A DNA stretch of 64,000 nucleotides from Rotaria socialis (GCA_905331475.1 CAJNYU010002656.1:1-64000), one strand, 5' to 3'; shown: positions 1 through 12,124, counted from the first letter of the stretch. Numbers and translations are program-made. Notes: generated by a model from the sequence alone, not told the origin.

Positions 1-119
1 ATTAATATTAATGAATTAAGTTTTTCTTAGAAAACATTAACCATTAATATTAATGGCTAATGGAAGTCATTAATTAATGTCATTAATTAAGTTCCGTTAA
101 AAAAAATGGTCCACCCCTA
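1..119. mobile_element. Right end of an AT-rich hAT-like fold-back element
   Basis: The first 119 bases are built from TTAAT/ATTAATATTAAT words and end in GTCCACCCCTA, the reverse complement of a TAGGGGTGGAC terminus. The same terminus type is seen on the complete elements at 59375-59682 and 62505-63268, which have 8-bp target duplications. The left end lies outside the window, so the duplication cannot be tested here; the right flank is ATGGCCAC. Confidence 0.6.
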
Positions 120-1330
120 ATGGCCACCCACACCTTTACATTGATAAATAATATGAGGATAAGATATTCAAATATAAGTGCAGTCCTATTCATGTTAAAA
201 TAACCCGTCAAAGCAATTCAAATAGAGGTCTTAGGAACTGTTTGCCAATTTCACCTTAAGAAACATACATATCAGTTCAATTAATCTCTAACCATATCAT
301 AGAATATTTACACAATTATATTCTCACTCATGAATTGGTCCACGGTCAATATTTAAAAAAAAGGGAAATATATCCATAACGATCAATGGAAAGTATCGAC
401 GATGATTAATTTAAAGAATTAAATGTACACGGTTGCATGATTAGCATGAATTACAACACGCAGTCACCAGGAAAGATTTACATAGATACATTTTCAGTCG
501 TGAATTGAGTTGCCTAGTTGCCAGAGAAGATTCACACGGGCGCACTCTGAATCATGAAGTGAGACTGTTTAACACAAGCACGAACACTGGAAAACAATAA
601 TACACTCATTGCGTGACTGAAAGTATTGATTAAAGGCTTCAAAATTTGTATCTTCGACTATCATCGGTTGACTATGTAGAATATTCTAACAGTCATATTG
701 TATCGACCTGTTAGTTCTGATATTTGATAGGAATGATTTTCATTGGAATTTTGGGTTTTACGTTAGCTTTTCTTTTTCTTTCAATATTTTATAATTTTAT
801 TGTTTTCGTTTGAACAACTTACTTACAATACGCTGTTCATCTCTGCTTAAGATTTGTCATGCAGAGTCCTGAAAAAGGTTTTGTTATTTTTTAAATAAAT
901 AAAACGAAATGCGTCGGCAAAATTAAACTCTAGATTTCTTTCATTATTTTAAATTTGAAGCGCATCATTTAGAAATTATTCCATATTAGATTTGTTTTTT
1001 TCATTAAGAGATAAGTCAATCTGTTTGCGAATTGAAATCGATTACGATTAAGTAATTTACGTGTGATGTTAAGATCATTTCGAATAGCTTTTAAATTTTA
1101 AGGTGCCTGATGAAACCCTTAAACAAGGTCGAAACGCGTTGTAGTAAGTTTAATACGCATCCACACATTAGTTATTAACTTCATCCAAATCGATGATCAA
1201 CACTTGAAGCAAGTGAAATTTTATAAAAGATACAAGCATCAGTTCACCACGTATCATACCATATTGTACGGTAAACCATTTAAATGCTGCAGTTTCGTAA
1301 TATCATACATCAAGGATAAAAATTATCGTT
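120..1330. other. Non-coding AT-rich stretch
   Basis: No open frame of note on either strand and no recognisable RNA gene. The only structured item is the hammerhead-like motif at 1107-1145, listed separately. Confidence 0.5.
1107..1145 (+). ncRNA. Degenerate hammerhead-ribozyme-like motif
   Basis: The two hammerhead core boxes are present in order: CTGATGA at 1107-1113 and GAAA at 1131-1134. Between them CCTT and AAGG can pair as an imperfect stem II closed by an AAAC loop. After GAAA a two-base stem III (AC/GU) around a small loop is possible, followed by a UA cleavage position. Stem I is not convincing. Penelope-like retroelements are known to carry such minimal hammerheads in their terminal repeats, so this may be a leftover of one. 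It could also be chance. Confidence 0.3.
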
Positions 1331-3696
1331 GTGTTTTATAACTATGATAGTGAATATTTTGCATTCATCGAAAAATATCGGACGTCGAAAAAACAAATTT
1401 CAGATTTTGTTGAATTACCAACCGAAATATTACAAAGATTAAATGAATTGTGCCCAATAATGGAACTGTTCAATGATTGTGATATTATTTCAATTGAAGC
1501 ATTGCGTCACAAATGCTTAGCGATAGAATTTCAATATGTTTTTCGTGTATCTGAAATTGGGGTAGACTTTGAACATGATTGAATATGTTTTCTAACATGT
1601 AATTCAATAGTCGTTTAGGTTTGTATTGCAAATATGTATTCTCTTCTAGATTTATTTTTATTTGGTCTCACTTTGTTCTCAAATCTTTTTGTATGGCTTT
1701 GACAGCGACGGCGGGCAACAATTTTCAATTTTTGAAGATTTCCAGCGGCCCGTTATTTGAATGAGTAATGTCTTCAGCGGCGGCAGCTACAAATTCTTAA
1801 AATTTTTTTCACAGCGGCGGCGTTGGCTGATATTTGTAAGTCCTTATGTGCCCAGGACGATGTTTCCGGCCTCCGGAAATGAGCGGATTTAATTGGAACC
1901 GGCCAGGAACATGCAGGAAACGCACCGGAACGAACTGGTCGTTTCCCGGGTCGGTTGTTTGGACATGGGTGACGGCGGTGGCTCAGTTAAAAATTCACTG
2001 ATGAAAATTAAAAGAAAAATGTTCGATTCGATCGCATATGTATTGATGTCAGCGGCGGCAAATAACGCTATCAAAAATTTTTATCTCTTGTAGCGGCGCA
2101 ACGGCTAAACTTGTTTTTTCGTAGCGGGCGGCTCCCCCAAAATTCTTAAAATTACTACTAATTTGGTGGCTGGGGCGGCTGATATTATTGAGAAATCGGC
2201 TGCTGCGGTCGCTCAGCCGTACTGCTGACATCTCTATTGACGAATGTATATGAAAAATCTTATTTGAGAAATCTTCATGTAAACAATTACGATAATATAT
2301 ATGCATTGATACTTTTCAAGTCTGACAATCCATTTATAATAAAAGGGAAATCACGTCTTCGTGGTGCTAATACTCATGGTCTAGTTAATATCAAAGATAA
2401 TGGTCAAAGTTATGTTGGCTATTGCTTGTTCGAAAGTAACTCTTTTATTATCAATTTTCATAAAAATACGAATGATAGTTTTACTTTATATGTTTCGATT
2501 TTTTATAGGCTTTTTGACTGAAGGTTGAACAAAGTATGAATATATATATTTAATTTGCATAGTTAGTTACGACTATTTTTAATATAAATGCGTGGTCATT
2601 GAGTGCATTTTTTGTTTTATTTTTAGCAAATGTTGTTTCTGCCGATCAAGCATTACGTGAAGTTCAATATATGGTGAAAGATAAAGAGAATGAACGTCAA
2701 ACTTGAATGTTATCAACATTTGATGATACGATGTTAGTGAAGATGAAAGTAATGATGATAAATCATATGAAGAAGTTATTGATTTAGACAATTTATCATT
2801 ATCAATATCAGTAACAATTGATAAAAACAATGTTCGATCGTCTAAACGCCCTTTTTTCAAATTCATTTAACACAACAGCTCGCGGAAAAACTTCTAAACG
2901 AGTATGAAATAAATTGTTTCCATCAGAGGATGATCAAAATAAAGAAATGATAATGCTATTACAAGCATCACTGTATCAAGATGTAATAACATCTATGGAT
3001 CAATCATCAAAAGATATAAAACACTTGATGCCAGCGTTTCATCCAGATTTTTCACTCCTGGAGGGCAAATTCAGTTGTCGGGAGGGTAGAAAAAAGTTTT
3101 TTAAGGGGCGAACTACCATGAGTAATATCGAATCTATCATACTGATGCGTTCAAGGGATTTGTGTTTTGTGAGTTATATAAAAGTTAATTATTTATTTCA
3201 TTTTTCTCGGTAGGGCAAACGTCGTCTCAGGATGGCAAAATTTCCTTTGTCCTCCCGTTGGTTAAAACACTACTTGATGGTATCAATGGAGAAGTTAAAT
3301 ACCAAAATGAATATATTATTTGACAATCAAAAACAGCAAGCAATAATTATGAATATGCTAGATCTTTTTTTATTATAAACAAGAAGTTTTTATATTTCCT
3401 TGATCAATGCGTCTTTGAATAGAACTCATGTTGGTGAACACGTTCAACTCGAGATCGATGTATCGTTTCATTCTGCATTAGTAACTTTAATCGTGTTCAT
3501 TCTATGGTTGTTTTTTCTTTTCTAGATTTATAAAAATCAAAATGGAGAAACTATTGAGTTAATTCAATTACACGGTGTTAGAACTCAATCGGGGCATTTT
3601 ACGACGCTAGTGATGGATCATTTATACACAACAGAAGAGTTAAAATCCAGTGGAAAAGATGAATTGATAAAAGACGAGTGTTATCAAATTATTTAA
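1331..3696 (+). pseudogene. Eroded protein-coding gene, family not recognised
   Basis: Five coding-like pieces lie in order on the + strand but do not join in one frame: 1331-1582, 2237-2521, about 2626-2868 (with an acidic Ser/Asp/Glu-rich part and a frame change near 2715), 2914-about 3170, and 3527-3696. The last piece follows an acceptor-like TTTCTAG and ends at a stop; its sequence (ELIQLHGVRTQSGHF near its start) faintly recalls BEN-type domains, but this is a guess. The pieces are separated by stops and by a GC-rich insert at about 1700-2230. None has a convincing ATG start. It reads as a decayed gene hit by insertions rather than an intron-containing active gene. Confidence 0.4.
1700..2230. 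repeat. GC-rich low-complexity insert with CAGCGGCGGC-type words
   Basis: The stretch is conspicuously GC-rich in an AT-rich setting and repeats AGCGGC / CAGCGGCGGC words separated by A/T-rich spacers. Near 1865-1960 it also holds CCGG palindromes such as TTCCGGCCTCCGGAAA. It sits between two pieces of the eroded gene. No clean terminal inverted repeat or target duplication was found. Short open frames here are by-products of the GC-rich words. Confidence 0.45.
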
Positions 3697-5481
3697 GGTT
3701 CACTGATAATTGAATCTACGATTTTAGAAAATTCTCTAAATATCGTTTTATTTAGAAGCTGTGTGATAAAAGTTTCAATTGAACGTTAAAATGTTAAAGT
3801 TGGAATAGCCAAACTTGCATGAGAGTATTCTTTAGAAGCGGTGAAGCGAAGATAAAAAAAAGTCGAACCAGTTGTACAACATCAAGCCAAGGGAATCACC
3901 AACACAAGCAACAGTAGAAGAACATATTAATAAAACAGACACGTCTTGAATAGCATTTATCTTAAATATTCATTCGTAAAGAGGTTATATTACAATCTAC
4001 CCTCAGACACGCTGAGTACACAAAGAGGCGCATATTTATTAATTATTGTCTATTTTTGACCGATTGTCCATTACTGATGGTTCAAATATATATTTATACG
4101 TTCTGGTAACTGCATTTTTCTTTTAGAGTATGACCTTTTTGTAACCAGTCCTTTTCTGCTCTTTATGTTGAATATTTTACTCTTACCATTGGCTATTCTT
4201 CCTAATCGAGTATGTTGCACTGAAGAATTCAAAAAGAAAAAAAAACGGAAGAAACAGAACGCAAAAGAAGTACAAGGCTGCCAGGTGTGTTGCTCTCGTA
4301 AAAAACAAACAAACGAACATTTCGATACATAATCAATGCGTCTTTTATATTCAACGCTACTTGAACTTCTAAAAGACAGCCATAGCAATTGGGCCGGTAT
4401 TGTCGCATGAGATGGTAAGTTTCTATTTCCAAGAAATTTAATTGAGAAGAGTATGAGAAAAATTGCTTGAAATTTTACGATAGATTTTTCAGAAATAATA
4501 GTAGATAATTTAATTTGACTTAAAAATAATATGGAGATGGATGTGTATATATTTTTGAGCTGGATTATATTCCGTCAGGAAATTCATTTTTAATCGAAAA
4601 TTATGTGGAAATGTGTGTAACAAACCTCGTTGGTTTTATTATACATATGATGCTCAATATTCTCTTGTCATCTCTTTTCATTACATCAATAATTCTTATG
4701 GCTCTGTTCCAGCGTCATTTTCCTTTCGTTTCTGTTCTTCCTTTGTCTTTTGTTCTATACTCTTTTCGTTGTTTTCTCTGTTTTCGTACATAAAGGAGTG
4801 TTGTGAATGTAGATGCTGTGATTATTTATGTGAAAAAGTTGAACAAGCACAAGTTCATCTACGCAAGCATTACTTTTATCTAAAATCGATACATTAAAAG
4901 CTCCCACTGTAATATTTGATTCTTAAGTTACTCTGTCATTTTTATAGTTATTGTTTCTTGAAATGTGTATTTTTATACGGGCTTGGAAAATATTTTTTGG
5001 CTCTCTTTGACTTCAAAACGATCTACAGTTGAATAATATACAATTTTAGTAACGATCGTATGTATACGACACACGAGAAAACCATGTTTGCTTTAATCAA
5101 GTTCAGTTATCTTTATAGTCGAGTCTTCACTGTTTGAAAATAGCCAACTACATGATTGTCATACAAGGGGGTATATGATTTTAATCTGAATTCTGCACAA
5201 AAAACAAGCCCCATCATTTTAAAAAGAACTAAGGGGCTAGGGAATCTTCGCAGTTATTGACTTGACTGATTTAACCTCAATTTTGCATTCATATATCTGT
5301 ATATGCCCCAATGCGTATGCATTTTTTTTGGATGGAGTTCTTCGAGGATTTCTGTTGAATTCAGAAAATACGCAAGGATGAAAGAGAGCGACTTTCGCAC
5401 TTCCTTACTTCACGTACGCTCCTTGTACTCTCCTTGTACTTCGAAGTACGGAAGCCGCGCTTTCCCCACTTGATTACATTT
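3697..5481. other. No gene seen
   Basis: Only short shadow frames occur, including a Phe/Ser-rich frame near 4610-4900 that looks like T/C-rich non-coding DNA. A short palindrome, TACTTCGAAGTA, lies near 5440. Confidence 0.5.
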
Positions 5482-5760
5482 CAGGTCGAACAATCAGATA
5501 GTAAGATCTTGTAAGATTAGACGCAAAGCGTACATAAAATCGTCGTCTCAGACAACTTATATCAATTTGCACTGTAATATTCTTGGCAGATCTTGTTGTT
5601 CTGTCAGATCTTACTGTAAATTTATAGAAAATATTATCCAATGGTAAGATCATAAAAGAATACTACAATACGAATTGATGTAAAATGTCTGAAGCGACTA
5701 TTTTGTTTTTTGTACGATCATACCTGGTGCTCAAGATCTTACGTCTGATTTTTCGACCTG
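5482..5760. mobile_element. Fold-back element with CAGGTCGAA ends and GTAAGATCTT interior
   Basis: The left end begins CAGGTCGAACAATCAGA and the right end is the reverse complement of CAGGTCGAAAAATCAGA. The arms continue to GTAAGATCTT, giving an inverted repeat of about 29 bp with a few mismatches. The palindromic word AAGATCTT and its variants recur inside. No protein is encoded. No clear target duplication was found. The end sequence resembles that of the element at 52935-53224. Confidence 0.6.
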
Positions 5761-5952
5761 GATCAAAATTAGATCGATAGCAAATTACTGGTTAGAGTGC
5801 TAGCTGGGGTGAATTTTTTACGCAGTATTTATTTGAAATATGAAGTTTCGGTGCTTCTGATAAACCAGAGCAGCAAACTGTTGCTCAAAAATGTAACGAG
5901 CAGAATAGAAAAATCATTGAGTAATCTGTTGTACTTGGTGTTGTAGGCACTA

Positions 5953-6040
5953 GGAAAGATGGTCGCAGGACAAAACGTCGGATGAACAAATGGCCGTGCA
6001 CAAAATGTCACATGGACAAATCGTTACAGGACAAAATGTA
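5953..6040. repeat. Degenerate short tandem repeat (GGACAAAATGTC-like)
   Basis: About five imperfect copies, 14-16 bp each, of a GGACAAAATGTC-like unit run head to tail. No function is suggested. The unit slightly resembles the 21-bp array at 58609-58756. Confidence 0.4.
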
Positions 6041-6375
6041 CCAACATCACTCAGAGTTTTAAATTGTTAATCCAAAAATCAATTTGAATAATTTACAGTA
6101 TGAACTATGATATTATGGCTTCTATATAATGCCCAGAAAGCCACCAGTACAGGTGTCCGTATGACTATATGTCAAGATACAAAGCTTACTAAGTCAGCAA
6201 ATAATCCCCGTTCCGAATCGATCAACCCAGCTACAGATATCGTGAACTATTGATAGCACACTGAACTTAAACTTATACGAGAAACCACCTTTCGAACTCC
6301 AAGACGTAACCGCCACATCTGAACGACAACCTAAACATCATCTACACTCAAATTCGTACCAATACTCCCACCTAC

Positions 6376-7022
6376 TAGGACTACGGCAGCTCCAGCTCAC
6401 GAACCCGGTTCAAACGAACCGATGAACTGTTCGAACATTTCTTTCGAACTGAGCTGAACTGTTTGAACAGTTCAGTTCAGCTCACGAGAACTGTTCGAAC
6501 AGCTCTTTGGAACTGAACCGAACTGTTCAAACAGTTCAGTTCAGCTCACCAGAACTGTTCGAACAGTTCTTTGCAACTGAACTGAACTGTTCGAACAGTT
6601 CTTTGCAACTGAACTGAACTGTTCGAACAGTTCTTTGCAACTGAACTGAACTGTTCGAACAGTTCAGCTCAGCTCGAAAGAGCTGTTCTGACAGTTCAGC
6701 TCAGCTCGAAAGAGCTGTTCTGACAGTTCAGCTCAGCTCGAAAGAGCTGTTCTGACAGTTCTCTTGAGTTGAACTGAACTGTTCGAACAGTTCGGTTCAG
6801 CTCGAGAGAGCTGTTCGAACAGTTCGGTTCAGCTCGAGAGAGCTGTTCGAACAGTTCTGGCGAGCTGAACTGAACTGTTCAAACAGTTCAGCTCAGTTCG
6901 AGAGAGCTGTTCGACCAGTTCTAGTGAGCTGAACTGAACTGTTCAAACAGTTCAGCTCAGTTCGAGAGAGCTGTTTGAACAGTTCACCAGTTCGGAACTG
7001 TTTCCGAACTGTTATAGTCCTA
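6376..7022. mobile_element. hAT-like fold-back element filled with GTTCGAAC words
   Basis: The element begins TAGGACTA and ends TAGTCCTA, a perfect 8-bp terminal inverted repeat. It is flanked by a perfect 8-bp direct repeat CCACCTAC at 6368-6375 and 7023-7030, the target duplication length typical of hAT transposons. Nearly the whole 647-bp interior is made of the self-complementary word GAACTGTTCGAACAGTTC and variants (AGCTCGAGAGAGCT, TTCAGCTCAGCTCG), so it can fold at many registers. No transposase is encoded; movement would need a hAT transposase elsewhere. The open frame crossing its right edge is an artefact. Confidence 0.8.
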
Positions 7023-7215
7023 CCACCTACACGAACACCCATACCCGCACCCGCACCCACATTTGAGCAACAACCTCAGCATCACCTGCACTCGCACTTG
7101 CACCGACACTCCCACCCATATCCACGCCCTTTTATCACGAGTTACGTGCCTCATTATGTTGATCATTACACCATCTTATACTGTTGCAGAAAAATTTTTA
7201 AATGAAACTCAGCTT

Positions 7216-7508
7216 GAAAAAAGCTGCTAACGAATCCCAGTGTGGTTAAAATGCGAAACGCGATAAAACTCATTTGCTGGAGCCCGTCTACCACGGTCTG
7301 TGAGTCTTTTCAGTTTCTCAGCCACTGTCTGTAATCATACGTATATGAAGCCTTTTGGCTATAATCTGTGATAATCTCTAGAGACTCCATACATTATAAT
7401 ACAGGTCGCGGTAGAGAAGCTTCACAGAACATGGCAGATGGGTTTCAGACAATGAGTTTCATCGTGTTTCGCATTTTAATTCCACAGGGATTGTGCTAAC
7501 AGCTTTTC
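7216..7508. mobile_element. Fold-back element with roughly 100-bp inverted arms
   Basis: The left arm (7216-about 7320) and the right arm (about 7405-7508) are imperfect inverted copies. They share blocks such as TTAAAATGCGAAAC, AAACTCATT and CTGTGA in the same order on opposite strands. A spacer of roughly 85 bp separates them. No open frame is present and no target duplication was identified. It is probably a non-autonomous DNA element of a different family from its left neighbour. Confidence 0.6.
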
Positions 7509-8319
7509 AATAAAAAAACAATTTTCATATGAGCCACAATATCATTTGGATCAGATAGATTTTTCTATTCATTTCAACTCTACACATAATATAAGAATAA
7601 GTTCACGAAACACGTAATAATAAATCACATAGTAGAAGCCAAGGGAAAAAGAAACAGTAGATAAATCAAGAAGAAAGAGATATGTTTATCAAACTTTTTT
7701 TACGTGACTCTTGTATTTTGTTTTCTTTTCGTTATAGGTGAGCATATATGTGTTTCACTGTCAGTAAGACAACGAAAGAGAAAAAACAAAACAAAAAATC
7801 GTATTCAAAAGAGTGATATTTCAAATTTTTTTCATAAATAAATAAATATGTATATATATATAAAATTTTGTCGAGTTCCATGAGTTCTATGAAATCATGT
7901 AAAAATATAACAGACGTTCCATAAAGAATGACCAACTTTTGTTTTTCTGTCTTTGAGACACTTAATAATCGTCTTAAGATCTGATTCTGAGCTTGCTGGA
8001 TAAAGAATTCATTTCTCTACAAAACTATTCAGTTTGTTTTTCAAATAAGTTTTTCTTATCAGTTTAAGATTTAAAAGACCAACATCTACTAAATCATTCA
8101 ATTGCACAGTAAAATTTTCTTCATATATTAAACGATTTGTGTAAGTCTCTGCTCGTTTAGCGCAATGTTAACATTCAATTATTTTACATGAAAAGAGGGT
8201 GTGGGTGTGGGTTTACCGATCATAACTTCTTTAATGTAGCCACACCCACACCCTGCTTTTTATTTTTACAGATCATAGAAATTTACCACCGAATTATCTT
8301 ATAAGATACCTAGTATCAT
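7509..8319. other. Non-coding stretch upstream of the glycosyltransferase
   Basis: AT-rich with no convincing gene. It contains the TGTGGG hairpin at 8197-8253 just before the glycosyltransferase start. Confidence 0.5.
8197..8253. repeat. TGTGGG telomere-word hairpin
   Basis: GGGTGTGGGTGTGG at 8197-8210 is followed after 29 bases by its exact reverse complement at 8240-8253, a perfect 14-bp stem. TGTGGG is the telomere repeat word reported for bdelloid rotifers. It lies about 70 bp upstream of the glycosyltransferase ATG. Confidence 0.65.
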
Positions 8320-9270
8320 ATGACGAACAACTACTATGTTAATATAAAAGAATCGTCTGATTATACTGGACGCACTCTAGCTGTTTGCTTATGGTGCATT
8401 ATTTTCCTATGTTATTTCGCATTTACTTTTTCAAAATTCTTTATGACAACTACTGCTAGTCATAACCTTAGGACAGCAACAAGAAAGTATAATCAATTGA
8501 ACATTCCTCAAAATATCATTCAAACAGGTTTATACAGTAGTACTCACTGGCCTTATACTACATCATGGAAACAACTGAATCCAAATGCTTCTTACTATTT
8601 TTTTAATGATGAAGAAGCGTCAAGCTTCGTGCATAAACATATGCCACCAGACATAGCTTCTGTCTATGATATCTTGCCTTTTGCAGTGTTGAAAGCAGAT
8701 TTTTTTAGATATATTGCAACTTACATACTTGGTGGCGTTTATTCGGATATTGATACAGAATGCTTACAACCTATTAATGTATGGACAGATAATTATACGA
8801 ATGTTAGTTTTATAGTTGGGGTGGAAGGCGACACTGCAATAGGAGGAGCTATTTTAGCTCGAAAACTTCAATTATGCCAATGGACATTTGCTGCAAAACC
8901 AAAGCATCCAATACTCAAACGAATGATAGATAATATCAAAAAGAAAACAAAGATATTTATCAAATCAAAAAAAGATCTTTCCACCATTATTATGGATTGG
9001 ACAGGTCCAGGCCTTTGGACTGATACTATATTTGATTATCTTAATGAAACATTTAATATTAATAGTTCTACATTGTCAAAATTGAACCAGGGTCGACTAA
9101 TTGGCGATGTTTATTATTTACCGGTAGCAGCATTTTCTCCAGTTGCTATTAGCTTGGGTGCAAAAGGCAGAAATGATAAAGAAGCACTTGTTTATCATGA
9201 TTTTCAAGGAAGTTGGAAACCAAACTTGATCCAGAAATATTTCAACCTGAAACGTTTTCATTTACTGTAA
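8320..9270 (+). CDS. GT32-family glycosyltransferase with DXD motif (OCH1-like)
   Basis: Predicted type II membrane glycosyltransferase of 316 residues, encoded without introns. A hydrophobic segment at about residues 19-41 follows a short polar N-terminus, as in Golgi transferases. The family start motif IPQNIIQTG is at 62-70, and the catalytic metal-binding SDID (D143, D145) lies in the GGVYSDIDTE context typical of the sugar-binding DXD family. The family transfers sugars from nucleotide donors, for example mannose in yeast OCH1; the donor here cannot be read from sequence. The ATG at 8320 is preceded by an ACCTAG acceptor-like site. Lack of introns beside intron-rich neighbours is compatible with horizontal acquisition, which is common for this family in bdelloids, but is not proof. 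Confidence 0.82.
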   Translation: MTNNYYVNIKESSDYTGRTLAVCLWCIIFLCYFAFTFSKFFMTTTASHNLRTATRKYNQLNIPQNIIQTGLYSSTHWPYTTSWKQLNPNASYYFFNDEEASSFVHKHMPPDIASVYDILPFAVLKADFFRYIATYILGGVYSDIDTECLQPINVWTDNYTNVSFIVGVEGDTAIGGAILARKLQLCQWTFAAKPKHPILKRMIDNIKKKTKIFIKSKKDLSTIIMDWTGPGLWTDTIFDYLNETFNINSSTLSKLNQGRLIGDVYYLPVAAFSPVAISLGAKGRNDKEALVYHDFQGSWKPNLIQKYFNLKRFHLL

Positions 9271-10016
9271 CTTGAACTAATTAGACTTCATTGAAAAACA
9301 AAGCTCTAGTTTGTGAATTGTGTGACTTTCGATCTAGCTATCCTTTCTCTTGAGATTATGAGTGGTTGTGCCTTATTATTTCTATTCGAACACTCACACC
9401 CATTTCGAATTGGCCACTGAAACAAATAGTTTGTTTAAATTTTATTTTTTGTGATAATTCCTGATAGAATTGCTTGGTTATTGAATTTTGCGAATTTTGC
9501 GAATAAACTACTCCATGCGATATTCATCAATCAAGTTAGTCATACATTACAATCACCTTTGAGTTCATATGTTAAAGAGGAGAAATAAATGAGCGCCCCT
9601 ATCTACCAGTACTTGTCTATGCACGCTTTACGACAATCGTTATGGTTTATTTTTCTCTACGACACATCTAGCGTGATCGTATGTTACAGCATATTCAAAA
9701 GCTGTGCAGCGTTCTGTAAATTTTGAATCCCTTGGAATCATTTCTGAAAACAAGGCATGGCAATAACAGTCACTGAAAATAGAGTCGAATTTACTAAAGA
9801 TACCAGATATAAAATTTTCCACATTGCCTATTTTTACCTTTTTCCGGGGTGGTGGTAAATATGATTTTTCAAAATATTATTGAATAAAGGTGTAGCGTTG
9901 ATAGCTTCACAAGTATATTGTGTTGCTTTCAACTTTGTTGATAGACGTTCTTAACAAAACAGAATTGAAATAGTAATAAATTTAAGTTCGATCTTTGTAC
10001 GATAGGGATGCACATA

Positions 10017-10088
10017 GGGTGTGGAGTGTGGGTGGGGGTGGGGGTAGATAAACGAGTAACTCACACCCACACCCACACCCAACACCCA
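10017..10088. repeat. TGTGGG telomere-word inverted pair
   Basis: A G-rich tract (GGGTGTGG, then TGTGGG and GGGGGTGGGGG) is followed after a short spacer by CACACCCACACCCACACCC and AACACCC. The halves can pair as a long hairpin. The G-rich half has at least four G-runs, so it could form a G-quadruplex. Confidence 0.6.
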
Positions 10089-12124
10089 TAGCAATAAAAT
10101 TGGTAACAGAATAACAAGTCACCGGAACATTTAATCTACTTCTATTTGAGGTATATGCATATTTATTAAATAGAAAATGCGAACGATTATTTCTAGATCA
10201 TTTTGCAATCTCGGTAAAGAATTGTTCTTGATGCAAAAGTGATACATGTTTCATTTTAATTGAAAGTCATATCAAAATTCCAAAAATGTTAATACAAATA
10301 GCAAGACCTGCTCTTGCTGGAAAAACGTGTTTGTATATCGAACCCCATGGAAAATTAAGTGTCGAATCATTAATATCTATTTTTCCTTGAATAGTCGGTT
10401 TACAATATAAAAATCAAGCAATTGATGCAAGGATAGTGTGAGTACTTTTTTTGTGCGTGAAATCGATTAGCTCATTACTAACGCTGAGATATTTGTTCGA
10501 GCGAAAGAAGTATAGTGGTGAAAAAACATAGTTTTTGTTTTACAATGAAAATCAAAAACGATTGCTCTTTTCTTCTCTATTTCATTCGAACTCATTCATT
10601 CACCAGCTAATTACATTTAATCTTTTCATTTCAGTATACCAGTAATGAACGGGTACTTTGAATCGCGTGAAAATTGACAAGTAGACGTGGTGTATTTTCT
10701 GGTTTATCCTGCTGGTAAGTTTTGAGAGAGTAGAAAAGACAATCGAATTGAAATTATACTAACAATAAAGTGGATTTGAAAGCTTAACAAAATAAATAAA
10801 TAATAAAGATTTTTAGAAAACTGGTTTGAGCGTGTACACAATTCAGTATTGCACTTATATATTCATTGTATGAACAATCTTAAATTCAAGAGAATAGTAT
10901 TTCAACGAGTTATTTCATCCAAAACAGACCAATCAAAATGAATCTTGCTTTGTCTAAAATATGGACATTATCCATAGTGATATTTACTAATTGTATTCGT
11001 TTTTACAGATTAGAAAGATCAAGAACTGCATCATCAGACCTTTTTGTTTTCGTTGAGTAGTTGAAATTATTGCAGACAGAGTATCATAACATATTTTCAA
11101 AATCATGATTATTCATGGCGAAAATTTTCAGAATACTTTAAACAGAATGAAACATTTCGCGAAGTATGAAAATCACTCTCCGATAAAAACTTTGTAATAT
11201 TTTTATTAGTAAAATTTTAATTCATTGAAAAACAAGATTATTTTCTGAATTGAAATAGATCATTGACACTATTGTGGAATATGATAATGCTTTTTAAATG
11301 GCTTACTTCGCTATGGATTACAAAAGGGCTAGAGAAAAATGAAACTTTGTATTAGACAAAGAATTTTTTCCAATAATAGAACTAACAAATTATTAATATT
11401 AAATAAAACATGAAAAAGCCTTCAAATCCGTTTATTTCTATTGGCAAGTGAGTAGTTCATTGTGCTATATGTAAACTATATTTTGTCCTATCTTATAATC
11501 AATCAAAGATTATAAATTACGTAAAAACCAATTAAAAAGAGGAACTGGCCTGATTGCTTTTAGTTAGAAATTATAAGCTAAATAGAATTTTTATTTTTTA
11601 TTTCTGTTCACATTATTTTGAAAAAGACTCAAATTCACGAATAAACTGATACTAACTATTCCCGATTTTTGACAAACAGAATTTATTACTTCTAATACAT
11701 GAATTTAACGATAGCCATTACTTAGATCAGTCGGAAAATTTCATTTCATTTCTCTTGATTTTTATTTCAACAATTGTAGCATTTCGATAGCTTTTATAGA
11801 TTTTCAAATAGATGAATTAACACCAGTTTAATTGAAGACCATCCACGTAGACTTAGTATTTTGTTGAAGAACTATCAAGTCTGTGAAAATTTGAAAAGTC
11901 AAATGGTTAGAAATCTAGCGAAATTTTACGTGTAATAAGAAAACTATTGGTTTTGTACATCCCTAGCTCTGACAGATGCATTGGAACTGAATTGAACTTG
12001 CAAAAATTATGAATGCATCTGAATATGTGCCAAATCAGTAATTCTACAAAAGTCAATTCTAGCGTTGACTCTAATCAATACCAAACTAAAAACTAGATGG
12101 TATTCGAGTTTCACTCGTATACAA

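Noticed and set aside
6400-7000. Possible CRISPR-like array
   Set aside because: Repeats are contiguous, variable and self-complementary without unique spacers, and the element has transposon ends with a target duplication.
6975-7205. Pro/His-rich open frame
   Set aside because: It starts in the GTTCGAAC element and continues through CACCC-rich simple sequence; no splice or family evidence.
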